This document shows, piece after piece, positions 8,695 to 15,999 of a stretch of 64,000 nt of DNA (positions are counted from its first letter, which is position 1; each line of letters starts with the position of its first letter). The stretch comes from JAFLTL01 sp964389525. Its GTDB lineage: Bacteria > Bacteroidota > Bacteroidia > Bacteroidales > Muribaculaceae. Both the position numbers and the translations under genes were made by a program. Where the stretch lies: NCBI GenBank assembly GCA_964389525.1, contig CAYMEX010000005.1, forward strand, positions 62,001 to 126,000. Direction: 5' to 3'. A model generated the notes under the pieces. The model saw nothing but the letters and a program-made list of their open reading frames with translations, ran no database searches and was not told where the DNA came from.

Positions 8695-8844
8695 TCACAG
8701 AGTCACAGGGGCGATCATGGCGGCCACGTCGGTGTCGCCCCATAGATCGGCCATTGTGAGCCAGACAAGGAGTAGCGCTATGAGTATGCACGCGCCGATC
8801 ACCAGCCATGTCTGTGTCTTGTTGTTTTTACGTTTGCTTGACAT
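8695..8844 (-). CDS. Small single-pass membrane protein, 49 residues
   Basis: A short frame from the ATG at 8844 to TGA at 8695 gives MSSKRKNNKTQTWLVIGACI and continues as a hydrophobic stretch (residues 13-30), then WLTMADLWGDTDVAAMIAPVTL. A basic N-terminus, one transmembrane helix and an acidic tail make a plausible small membrane protein. The start is preceded, 15 nt upstream, by the end of the 348-bp repeat. No function is recognised. Coding status rests on composition and a clean start and stop only. Confidence 0.55.
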   Translation of the reverse strand: MSSKRKNNKTQTWLVIGACILIALLLVWLTMADLWGDTDVAAMIAPVTL

Positions 8845-8859
8845 GTGTTTCTATGTTTT

Positions 8860-9207
8860 AGAGCTTGTTTAATAATAAATGTTACTGACAGGGCGGCCAG
8901 TCGTCGAGCAGATTTTTGCTTGTGATGAGGGAGTTATGGGGCTCCATAACGACTGAAGAACAAACGGAAATATGCCGGCGAATGACCGATCTGAAACTTT
9001 TTGTTGCATGTTGTTTACATATCCAGAGATTATTTCAATAGTTGACAAAAGCCTGTAAGATTACAAAGTTACTTCTGTTTCGCATAGCCTGATCGCCTTT
9101 CGACATGTTTCTCTGTCGTGTACCTCAAGTACACTTCTTCGGCACATGTCGAAATTCATATCAGACTATACGACCCTGTCGGCAACATTTATTATTAAAC
9201 AAGCTCT
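8860..9207. mobile_element. MITE-like repeat, copy 1 (348 bp, 24-bp terminal inverted repeats)
   Basis: The ends are perfect 24-bp inverted repeats (8860-8883 and 9184-9207, beginning AGAGCTTGTTTAATAATAAA). No transposase is encoded. Inside are a hairpin GTTATGGGGCTCCATAAC at 8933-8950 and a long imperfect palindrome (arms 9081-9108 and 9144-9172) with a nested GTGTAC/GTACAC stem. A second copy at 24470-24818 is almost the same, differing mainly in the stretch around 8985-9075. Both copies share TATGTTT just left of the element and TTA just right of it. It looks like a non-autonomous element mobilised in trans, or a structured regulatory repeat. Confidence 0.85.
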
Positions 9208-9256
9208 TAAAATCCCTTTGTGATAGAAACACATGCGGGTGGGCGATGGTTCAAGC

Positions 9257-9712
9257 TCAGCGGCGGAATGCACGCGCTATGTCGCGGCGGTCGTCGCGCT
9301 CCTTTATCGTCTGGCGTTTGTCATACTCCTTCTTGCCGCGGCCGACGCCGATGACGAGCTTGGCGTAGCCTTTCTGCGAGATGAAGAGGCGGAGCGGCAC
9401 GATAGTGTAGCCCGGCGAGGAGGCGAGCTTGGCTATGTCGCGTATCTCCTTGCGCGAAAGCAGCAGTTTGCGCTCGCGGCGGTCGGCGTGGTTGTTGTAG
9501 GTGCCGTAGAAATATGGGGCGATATACATGTTCTTCACCCACACCTCGTGGTTGTAGACGTAGCAGAACGTGTCGGCAAGCGACGCTTTGCCAAGGCGTA
9601 TCGACTTTATCTCGGTGCCGGTGAGCACGATGCCGGCCGTGTAGGTGTCGGTGATGGCGTAGTCAAATGTGGCACGCCGGTTTTTGATATTTATGTCTTT
9701 GGCGAGTTTCAT
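9257..9712 (-). CDS. smpB: SsrA-binding protein SmpB
   Basis: 151 residues, normal size. Family blocks are clear: KNRRATFDYAITDTYTAGIVLTG, EIKSIRLGKASLADTFCYV, the YNNHADRRERKLLLSRKEI segment that binds tmRNA, and a basic C-terminal tail (GRGKKEYDKRQTIKERDDRRDIARA) that reaches into the decoding centre. SmpB delivers tmRNA to stalled ribosomes for trans-translation. Its start overlaps the stop of the YIP1-like gene by 4 bases, so the two are coupled. No tmRNA gene is seen in the window. Confidence 0.97.
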   Translation of the reverse strand: MKLAKDINIKNRRATFDYAITDTYTAGIVLTGTEIKSIRLGKASLADTFCYVYNHEVWVKNMYIAPYFYGTYNNHADRRERKLLLSRKEIRDIAKLASSPGYTIVPLRLFISQKGYAKLVIGVGRGKKEYDKRQTIKERDDRRDIARAFRR

Positions 9713-10311
9713 TGATTAAGCAAGGCGAAAAAGAGGTGGACGAGAAAGAGCGGCGTCACGCATGAGATGACTGTGGCTCCGAGAAACGGCAGACGCTTGT
9801 CGGCAGGAACGAGCATGTGCCACGACGCCTCCCAGACGACATATACCACGTAGAGCGGGAGCATCTGCAGCAGAGCCAGCTCGACCGGGCAGATGTTGCT
9901 CACGAACGACAGCAGCGCGAGGGTGGCGAGGGTGTAGAGCACCATGCGGTCGTTTTTCTCGGCCGACGGAGCCTCGTCGGCGCCCATGATGCGCCTCAGG
10001 GCGAAGCCGAGAATATATGTCGCGGCAAAATAGCCGATGAAATATCTGATGAAGATGCTTATGGCCTCGAGCAGACAGCCCGTCGCAGTCGAGGAGGAGC
10101 GGTAGATTAGCGGCATAAACGCCGACAGGGCCGCGATGGCGATGAACGGTATGTAGCCTTGGGTGAGCAATGTGCGCACCGGCAGACCTGCCTTCTCGGT
10201 GTCATGCCATCCCTGACGGGGGGCTATGACAACCTGAAGCAGCTCTTTGACGAAAGCGGGGAAGAGCGCAAACGACGCCTTTACGATATGTGCTATCCTA
10301 AACGATTTCAT
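9709..10311 (-). CDS. YIP1-like multi-pass membrane protein
   Basis: 200 residues with four or five hydrophobic segments (about 50-68, 78-102, 125-150 and 172-198). The N-terminal VVIAPRQGWHDTEKAG block (PRQ.W near the first membrane segment) is the usual start of bacterial YIP1-domain proteins. Function is not established for these proteins. A -7 box TATCTTTG (complement of 10317-10324) ends only 5 nt before the ATG, so the message may be leaderless or nearly so. It is translationally coupled to smpB and diverges from gltX. Confidence 0.75.
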   Translation of the reverse strand: MKSFRIAHIVKASFALFPAFVKELLQVVIAPRQGWHDTEKAGLPVRTLLTQGYIPFIAIAALSAFMPLIYRSSSTATGCLLEAISIFIRYFIGYFAATYILGFALRRIMGADEAPSAEKNDRMVLYTLATLALLSFVSNICPVELALLQMLPLYVVYVVWEASWHMLVPADKRLPFLGATVISCVTPLFLVHLFFALLNQ

Positions 10312-10330
10312 TGGTGCAAAGATATGAAAG

Positions 10331-10361
10331 TTGGCTTAATTATGGAAATTGGTTACTTTTG
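10331..10361 (+). promoter_or_regulatory. Predicted gltX promoter
   Basis: TTG at 10331-10333, 20 nt spacer, then TACTTTTG at 10354-10361 matching the Bacteroidetes -7 consensus TAnnTTTG. The expected start site is near 10369, giving a leader of about 28 nt to the gltX ATG at 10397. Confidence 0.65.
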
Positions 10362-10396
10362 CGGAAAAGAAGATTTCCCATCAGTTTTTCAGTACA

Positions 10397-11941
10397 ATGG
10401 AAAGGAAAGTAAGAGTAAGATTTGCGCCGTCGCCAACCGGCCCCCTGCACATAGGCGGAGCCCGCACGGCTCTCTATAACTACCTCTTTGCGCGTCAGCA
10501 CGGAGGCGACATGATCCTCCGCATCGAGGACACCGACTCGCAGCGTTTTGTGCCAGGAGCCGAGGAGTATATCAACGAGTCGCTGAAGTGGCTCGGCATA
10601 GGCATCGACGAGGGCGTGAAAGAGGGAGGCAACTACGGCCCATACCGCCAGAGCGAGCGCCGCGACATCTATCGCGAGCATGTGAAGATGTTGCTCGACA
10701 GCGGCAAGGCATATATAGCCTTCGACACCCCAGAGGAGCTCGACGCCGCGCGTCAGGCAACGCCCAACTTCCAGTATGACGCCTCGACCCGCATGTCGAT
10801 GCGCAACTCGCTGTCGATGCCACGCGAGGAGGTCGACAGGCTCATCGCCGAGGGCACCAAGTATGTCGTGCGCTTCAAGATCGAGCCGGGACGCGCCGTG
10901 AAGGTCGACGACCTGCTTCGCGGCGAGGTGACGATCAAGAGCGACATTCTCGACGACAAGGTCCTCTACAAGAGTGCCGACGATCTTCCCACCTATCATC
11001 TTGCCAACATCGTCGACGACCACCTCATGGAGGTGAGCCATGTCATACGCGGCGAGGAGTGGCTGCCGTCGGCTCCGCTCCACGTGCTTCTCTATGAGGC
11101 GTTCGGCTGGACCGACACGATGCCGCGGTTTGTGCATCTGCCCCTGCTGCTTAAACCTGACGGCAAAGGCAAGCTGTCGAAGCGCGACGGCGACCGTCTC
11201 GGCTTCCCCGTCTTCCCGCTCGAGTGGCATGACCCCAAGAGCGGAGAGATCTCGAGCGGCTACCGCGAGAAAGGCTATCTGCCCGAAGCCGTTGTCAACT
11301 TCCTTGCGCTGCTCGGATGGAATCCCGGCGACGACACCGAGATCATGTCGATGCAGGAGCTTATAGAGAAATTCTCGTTCGACCACTGCTCGCGCGCCGG
11401 AGCCCGGTTTGCGTTTGAGAAAGGCAAGTGGTTCAACCACATGTATATTCAGGAGAAGACCGACGACGAGCTGGCCGGGCTGTTCATCCCCGTGCTTGAG
11501 CGCGAGGGCGTCGACACCGCTGCTTTCGGCCGCGATTATATCGCCAAGGCTGTGGGCATGGTGAAAGGCCGCGTGAACTTTGTCGGCGAGCTCTGGGACA
11601 ACGCACGCTTCTTCTTCCGCGCCCCCGACAGCTACGAGGCTAAGTCGGTAAAGAAACGCTGGACCGAGGGCATGGGCGGCATCATGGCCGAGCTGATCGG
11701 CGTGCTCGAGCGGTTTGACGACTTCACGTCGCCCGAGATCGAGCCTTCCGTGCTCGGCTGGATCGAGGAGAAAGGCTATCACCTCGGCAACGTGATGAAT
11801 GCCTTTAGACTCGCTGTAGTGGGCGAATGCAAAGGCCCCCACATGTTTGACATCACGGCTCTCATCGGCAAGGACGAGACCCTGGCCCGTCTGCGCACGG
11901 CAATCGACCGCCTCGGCTACGGCCCGGCCGCTGTAGAATGA
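10397..11941 (+). CDS. gltX: Glutamyl-tRNA synthetase
   Basis: 514 residues from the ATG at 10397 (MERKVRVRFAPSPTGPLHIG); an earlier in-frame ATG at 10349 lies inside the predicted promoter and adds no family sequence. The class I HIGH motif (LHIGG) and the KMSKS equivalent (GKLSKRDGDRLG) are present, with the RIEDTD and YRQSER substrate-binding blocks. It charges tRNA-Glu in the cytoplasm. Length is typical for Bacteroidetes. Its stop overlaps the start of the next gene by 4 bases. Confidence 0.97.
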   Translation: MERKVRVRFAPSPTGPLHIGGARTALYNYLFARQHGGDMILRIEDTDSQRFVPGAEEYINESLKWLGIGIDEGVKEGGNYGPYRQSERRDIYREHVKMLLDSGKAYIAFDTPEELDAARQATPNFQYDASTRMSMRNSLSMPREEVDRLIAEGTKYVVRFKIEPGRAVKVDDLLRGEVTIKSDILDDKVLYKSADDLPTYHLANIVDDHLMEVSHVIRGEEWLPSAPLHVLLYEAFGWTDTMPRFVHLPLLLKPDGKGKLSKRDGDRLGFPVFPLEWHDPKSGEISSGYREKGYLPEAVVNFLALLGWNPGDDTEIMSMQELIEKFSFDHCSRAGARFAFEKGKWFNHMYIQEKTDDELAGLFIPVLEREGVDTAAFGRDYIAKAVGMVKGRVNFVGELWDNARFFFRAPDSYEAKSVKKRWTEGMGGIMAELIGVLERFDDFTSPEIEPSVLGWIEEKGYHLGNVMNAFRLAVVGECKGPHMFDITALIGKDETLARLRTAIDRLGYGPAAVE

Positions 11942-12969
11942 GACGCCGCATATTCATAACGGTATTTTGGGCCATGGCTGCGTTTGCGGTCATGGCTCAA
12001 AAGCCTCAGGTCGAGTGGAGCGTCGACTTCCGCACGATCTTCGATAACCGCGAGGGCGACGAGACCTACACCCGGGCCGAGACATTCTTCATGACTCAGC
12101 TCGCGCCGGAGATAGGGCTGAGCATCGACGACGGACGCCACGCGGTGATGGGCGGTGTGGTGTGGACGCAGCCCATCGGATGCGAGTGGGACGGACACAA
12201 ACTGTCGCCTACACTCTATTACCGCTATCGACGCGAGGGAGTCGAGGGATGGTTCGGCATGTTCGGCCGCCAGCAGCTTGCGCGCCGGTTGCCCGACTAC
12301 ATCTGGAACGATTCGACCTATTACGTGCAGCGCAACATACGCGGCGCGGGCATCGTGCTTCGCGGCGCCCACGGCTTTGTGCAGGGAGTGCTCGACTGGC
12401 GCGGCATGCAGACCGAGAAACAGCGTGAATCGTTCAACATCATCGTCGACGGCGAGTGGCGCCGCGGCGGCGGCAGTGTGCTTGTCGCAGGAGGCACAGC
12501 CATGATGAACCACCTTGCCCGACGCAAAAACGCCCCCGAGAGCGAGAGCGTTGTCGACAACTTCATCGCCAATCCATATATCGGCGCCGATCTGACTCCC
12601 GTCGTGGTGTGGGCCGATACGCTCACCCTTAAAGCCGGAGTGCTTGCCTCCATGACACGCGACCGCGCTTTCGATCGCAAGTGGGTGAGCCGCGCAGGCG
12701 CATGGGTCGAGGGATGCCTCGCATGGCGCCGCTTCAGCGTGCGCGAGGAGCTTTATGCCGGCGGACGCCTCTTCCCTTACTACGGCCATTACGGCCCGAC
12801 ACTCGATCAGGGCGAGTCCTACTATGCCTCGCCGTGGTATAGCCGCACCGACGTCGGCTATGCGCTTATATGCGGCAGTCACGTGCGCCTTGAGGCGTCG
12901 CTCGATTTCCATGCCGCCAAAGACAACTTCAACTTCTATCAGCGTCTGATTCTCCAGGTCTGCTTTTAG
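11938..12969 (+). CDS. Predicted outer-membrane beta-barrel protein, unassigned
   Basis: 343 residues with a signal peptide (MRRRIFITVFWAMAAFAVMAQ). The body is a chain of alternating polar and hydrophobic strands rich in Trp, Tyr and Gly (GVVWTQPIGCEW, PTLYYRYRREGVEGWFGMFG) and ends in Phe (LILQVCF), as do many outer-membrane barrels. No named family is recognised. Coupled to gltX by a 4-base overlap, though a functional link to tRNA charging is not expected. Confidence 0.6.
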   Translation: MRRRIFITVFWAMAAFAVMAQKPQVEWSVDFRTIFDNREGDETYTRAETFFMTQLAPEIGLSIDDGRHAVMGGVVWTQPIGCEWDGHKLSPTLYYRYRREGVEGWFGMFGRQQLARRLPDYIWNDSTYYVQRNIRGAGIVLRGAHGFVQGVLDWRGMQTEKQRESFNIIVDGEWRRGGGSVLVAGGTAMMNHLARRKNAPESESVVDNFIANPYIGADLTPVVVWADTLTLKAGVLASMTRDRAFDRKWVSRAGAWVEGCLAWRRFSVREELYAGGRLFPYYGHYGPTLDQGESYYASPWYSRTDVGYALICGSHVRLEASLDFHAAKDNFNFYQRLILQVCF

Positions 12970-13373
12970 AGAAATTGCGCTCCGCCACATAGCAGATAAT
13001 CCGGCTGAAACAGATGCGCACACTCCGGCTGTCGTAGACGGTCACATTTGATTGCCCCATGTTGCAGTCGCCTGACTGTTACATTAGGTGATCACGCGGC
13101 AACACTCCATTCACAACCCTTCTCCGTCGAAGACGGAAAATAACATCAAACCCCACATTGAGCGTGACAAGCGCGACGGTGTGGGGTAATGACGTTTTGC
13201 TAAAACGTGGCTTCGGAGAGGTTTTCTATCCGACGTCTTCGACGCTTGAGCATCCTGCTCCATTTATTTCCCCACGCCTTCGCTTTGCTCGATGTGGGCT
13301 TGACATTATCATCCGTCTCCGACGGACGCGCCCTGCAAAGTCATGTCAATATGAAAGATCTGTTTAAACCGGG

Positions 13374-13397
13374 GTAGGGGCGTGCGACAGTACGCCC
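13374..13397 (+). repeat. GTAG-prefixed REP-like hairpin
   Basis: GTAG followed by a stem GGGCGTGC/GTACGCCC with a GACA loop and one G-T pair. The same 24-nt sequence occurs at 31265-31288. The GTAG tetranucleotide 5' of a hairpin is the layout of REP elements recognised by RAYT proteins. Confidence 0.65.
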
Positions 13398-13422
13398 AAA
13401 GCCAATTTTGACACACCTCCCT

Positions 13423-13600
13423 CGTTAGCTGGTTCGCTTGCGCGATCCGCGCGGGTTGCATCTGCCATGCAGGATATCCCATACCGGAGGTATGACATTT
13501 CGTTAGCTGGGTTCGCTTGTGTGATCCGCGCGGGTTGCATCTGCCACGCAGGATATCCCATACCGGAGGTATGGCATTTCGTTAACCGGGTTCGCTTGCG
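13423..13600 (+). repeat. Tandem repeat of 78/79 bp, two and a quarter copies
   Basis: Copies at 13423-13500 and 13501-13579, both starting CGTTAGCTGG and ending in the CATACCGGAGGTATG hairpin plus ATTT, then a partial third copy to about 13600. The copies differ at a handful of positions. No coding frame runs through it and there are no unique spacers, so it is not a CRISPR array. Confidence 0.85.
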
Positions 13601-13737
13601 AGCCCGGGATAGGTCGACATTACCGCACCGGCCCCGGCGGGGCCGCACCTCGCGCAACCTATCGCTCTCCTGCGCATACGGCGCGGGCCGCGCCACACGA
13701 TTGCGGTACGGCCCGGCGTATTACTCAAACGATGGTC

Positions 13738-14360
13738 TCAGACACCGAAACGCCCCTTGTGCACATTGCCGTCGACATCAGTTATCTCGATCTGATACTG
13801 CCCCTTTGCCATTCCGGCAGTCGACAGCGACATCGCGCGCTGCGGTGTGTCGAGCGTGCGCCCCGAAAGCACGCGGCCTTCGGGCGTAGTGATCTTTATG
13901 CTCCTGATCGTGAGATTGCGCTTAGCCGAATCCTTTTCAGCTATGGCACTTTTGTAGATCTTGCCTCTGCAAGTAAAATTTCACTTTCTAATGTCAACAT
14001 GCCGTTGCCTAATAGACGTCCAACATCATCTATTCCAATTCTGGTAGAAATGTACTTTCCAACAAAATCCTTTAATGTGGGATAAACAATTTCAGAAACC
14101 TTGTCAGGATCTATATATATCTTATCCTTACTTGCCAGATTTAATACAGCTTCATTTGTACATTTACTTACAGCCAAAGCATATCTCTCGGTTGCATCAT
14201 CATATGTCAGCAACCCTTCTATTGTATATTGTTGAATTGGATCACCTTCATCCATCAACGTAACATCCTCGTTGTCGGAGCATGCGGCGAATCCGATAAG
14301 CAGGGAGGCGAAAAGTGCGGTCAGAAGTAAAAGAAATCTAGGATTCGTGCAAGGGTTCAA
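13738..14360 (-). pseudogene. Frameshifted lipoprotein gene
   Basis: The upstream frame (TTG at 14360 to stop at 13941, 139 residues) encodes a lipoprotein signal (LLLLTALFASLLIGFAAC) and a DUF-like body. It ends abruptly after EILLAEARSTKVP. In the next frame the same strand continues without interruption as KIYKSAIAEKDSAKRNLTIRSI... to a TGA at 13738 (about 70 residues with good codon use). Restoring one base near 13965 would join the two into a protein of about 205 residues. At the 5' end an ATG at 14390 opens MRTTTHKN and then hits TAG in the same frame as the TTG start, so the original start may also be lost. The gene is more AT-rich than its neighbours and abuts the IS110 element. Confidence 0.65.
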
Positions 14361-14483
14361 GTGCTAATTTTTATGAGTTGTAGTTCTCATGTTTTTAACA
14401 TTTCCAGCCCCTGTTGTACATGACGCTCGTCGGGACCGGTGGTCCGGCCCCTTGCCGCTTGGCGCTCCCCGACCGAAGAGTTT

Positions 14484-15485
14484 TTAGCTTCTGAAACGTT
14501 CGGTGTTGACGTATGGTGTATTCCGCTTCACAACGGCGAACATCCTGCATATGAGTTTGAACTTGACGGCATTCATCACACATCCGTGTGTTTTCCCTTC
14601 GTCACGTTTCCTCCTGTAATATTCTTTAAGTTGTGTGTCGTGGTTTATGGCACTTCTTGCTCCTTCGGTCAGCACACTTTTTATTTCATTGTGTCCTGCA
14701 TGGCTAACATGATCTCCTCGTCTTACCGAAGTGCCAGATTGTGTTGCCAGCGGGCTTACGCAGCAGAACTTGGCGTATTGTCTGGCGGTCTGGAATCGTG
14801 TGAAATTTCCCGTAGCCACTATTGTTGTAACTGCGTTAATCATTCCTATTCCCGGTATTGATAGCAGAAGCAGGTAATTACGCTTTATCTGTTCGTCGGT
14901 TTCTATCAATTCCTTAATGTCGGCTTCTATTGCCTTTATCTGTGTTGTAAATGACTCGGCAACTTTGACCATGCGGCGCAGTGTGTTCCTGTCGATAACC
15001 GTCTTCATCTGATTGAGGTATGATGTACGTGCCCTTACAGCCAGATTCCGTTCGTTTCTCAGCTCACGCATTTTCTTTATCACTGGTTGCTCCGGTTTTG
15101 ATGGTGTCAGCTTCTCACGCATTGTATACACATAATCGGCAATGAACTGCGCATCGGCTCTGTCTGTTTTGTTCCGTCCTCTTGCCGCAGCGTTCTTGAC
15201 ATCCAGCGGATGCAGCAGGACGAATGTGATGCCTTTCTTGAAACACCATTCAGCCAGTAAATTTGAATAGGATCCGGTGTGTTCCATGGCAATTACAGCT
15301 TCCCTGATGCTTATTTTGAAAGACTGGAGCCATTTACGCATCTTCCTGAATCCCTCGGTTGAATTTGTGATCTGGATGTGGGTGAACTGTCGGTAGTCTT
15401 TTCCTCTCTGGAAGATAGCGAGGTCGAGAGTGTCTTTTGAGACATCGCATCCGATGAAATGTTGGAAAGTAGCAAGATCCTTCAT
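14484..15485 (-). CDS. IS110-family DEDD recombinase (transposase)
   Basis: 333 residues from the ATG at 15485 (MKDLATFQHFIGCDVSKD); a TTG start 42 bases upstream is possible but less likely. The RuvC-like DEDD residues are visible: D14 in IGCDVSK, E68 in AMEHTGS, D108 and D111 in KTDRADA. The C-terminal Transposase_20 domain has the helix-hairpin segment LLSIPGIGMINAVT and the catalytic-serine region TQSGTSVRRGDHVSHAGH (S250 or S253). All key residues and full length are kept, so it may be active. IS110 enzymes are guided by a bridge RNA encoded in the element's non-coding end. Confidence 0.95.
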   Translation of the reverse strand: MKDLATFQHFIGCDVSKDTLDLAIFQRGKDYRQFTHIQITNSTEGFRKMRKWLQSFKISIREAVIAMEHTGSYSNLLAEWCFKKGITFVLLHPLDVKNAAARGRNKTDRADAQFIADYVYTMREKLTPSKPEQPVIKKMRELRNERNLAVRARTSYLNQMKTVIDRNTLRRMVKVAESFTTQIKAIEADIKELIETDEQIKRNYLLLLSIPGIGMINAVTTIVATGNFTRFQTARQYAKFCCVSPLATQSGTSVRRGDHVSHAGHNEIKSVLTEGARSAINHDTQLKEYYRRKRDEGKTHGCVMNAVKFKLICRMFAVVKRNTPYVNTERFRS

Positions 15486-15529
15486 ACCTTTGTTGTATAT
15501 AGTGTTTAAAATGTTGAATGCATCCAAAA

Positions 15530-15692
15530 CTTTTAGTAGACATTGAGGTCTAGAAATCTAGCTTGATGTGTTCAACAACTAAGACAGAGACGGACTATAA
15601 CCTGGGATGGCTCTAGTGGCTATTCCCTAACTAAGTTTACCGTCTCTGTCTTTCTATTTAACAATTCAGAACAGAAGTGTTAACTCTGAATC
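15530..15692 (-). ncRNA. Candidate IS110 bridge RNA
   Basis: Read on the minus strand, upstream of the transposase, there are three structures in the order known for bridge RNAs. A 5' stem-loop (arms 15685-15691 and 15664-15670) comes first. A perfect 13-bp stem (15640-15652 with 15581-15593) follows, enclosing a 46-nt internal loop with an inner GGGA/TCCC pairing. A third weaker stem-loop around 15551-15561 (CTAGA/TCTAG) is last. A TATCTTTG box (15699-15706) would place the transcript start near 15692, right at the first hairpin. Inference from position and folding only; the guide sequences have not been matched to a target. Confidence 0.6.
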
Positions 15693-15698
15693 ACCCTG

Positions 15699-15706
15699 CA
15701 AAGATA
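15699..15706 (-). promoter_or_regulatory. Predicted -7 element for bridge RNA / transposase
   Basis: TATCTTTG on the minus strand matches TAnnTTTG. No -33 TTTG is evident 20 nt upstream; in IS110 elements a complete promoter can also form at the joined ends of the excised circle. Confidence 0.45.
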
Positions 15707-15999
15707 AAAGCTCCCATGCGGTCGCCCGGGGTTTACAATAACAGCGCGCCTCCCGGCGCTTGCATGCGTGAGTTGCTGCGCAGCGCGACATGCGTAGCAC
15801 CGTGCGGGCAAAGCGAGCGCGGTGTAAATGCGTGTAGCAACATGGAGCTGCGGAGCTGCGAAACAAAGCCACTCAGAATGTCCGGCGTCGAAGGTGTCGG
15901 CTGACTGGCCACTGCGGCGGGGCAGCACCACTGTTTGTTTAAATCGCCACAAAGATCTATCTTCGCACTATAATTCTGATTAACATAACAACTCAAGCA
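15707..15999. repeat. Hairpin-rich region II and nadC leader
   Basis: No gene. It carries the compound repeat seen again at 31307-31400: a first hairpin (about 15773-15788), a linker ACATGCGTAGCACCG, a second hairpin with CACCG/CGGTG arms (15798-15802 and 15820-15824), then GAGCTGCGGAGCTGCGA at about 15845-15861. The last 50 bases before nadC are AT-rich, with TATCTTCG near 15958-15965 as a possible -7 box. Confidence 0.6.

Larger units (their letters stand above)
12970..13737. repeat. Gene-free hairpin-rich region I
   Basis: No coding frame is convincing here. Visible hairpins: TCCGTC-GAA-GACGGA (13123-13137); a CCCCACA...TGTGGGG long stem at about 13151-13187; ACGTTTT/AAAACGT (about 13191-13207); CGTC-TTC-GACG (13234-13244, GAA loop on the other strand); TCCGTC-TCC-GACGGA (13312-13326, GGA on the other strand); a GTAG-prefixed hairpin (13374-13397); and CATACC-GGA-GGTATG twice (13480-13494, 13559-13573). 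A tandem repeat lies at 13423-13600. The layout at 13121-13187 recurs at 31405-31468. Confidence 0.75.
14484..15706 (-). mobile_element. IS110-family insertion sequence (minimal extent)
   Basis: Consists of the transposase gene plus a structured non-coding left end of about 215 nt (15486-15706). IS110 elements lack terminal inverted repeats, so exact ends cannot be set by eye; the right end probably lies between 14390 and 14484, where there is a GGACC/GGTCC hairpin. The element separates the broken lipoprotein gene from its former upstream sequence. Confidence 0.75.

Noticed and set aside
9105..9368. Small plus-strand frame inside MITE copy 1, with a counterpart at 24716-24925 in copy 2
   Set aside because: The shared part lies in the palindrome and terminal repeat; beyond the element the two frames diverge into unrelated sequence, so it is not a conserved protein.
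10340..11842. Open minus-strand frame of 500 codons opposite gltX
   Set aside because: Shadow of gltX; no signal, motif or promoter.
13423..13600. CRISPR-like appearance
   Set aside because: Repeats of 78/79 bp follow each other directly without unique spacers, and no cas gene is present.
13580..13620. tRNA-like GGTTCG segment
   Set aside because: No acceptor or anticodon stems can be formed around it; it belongs to the tandem repeat.
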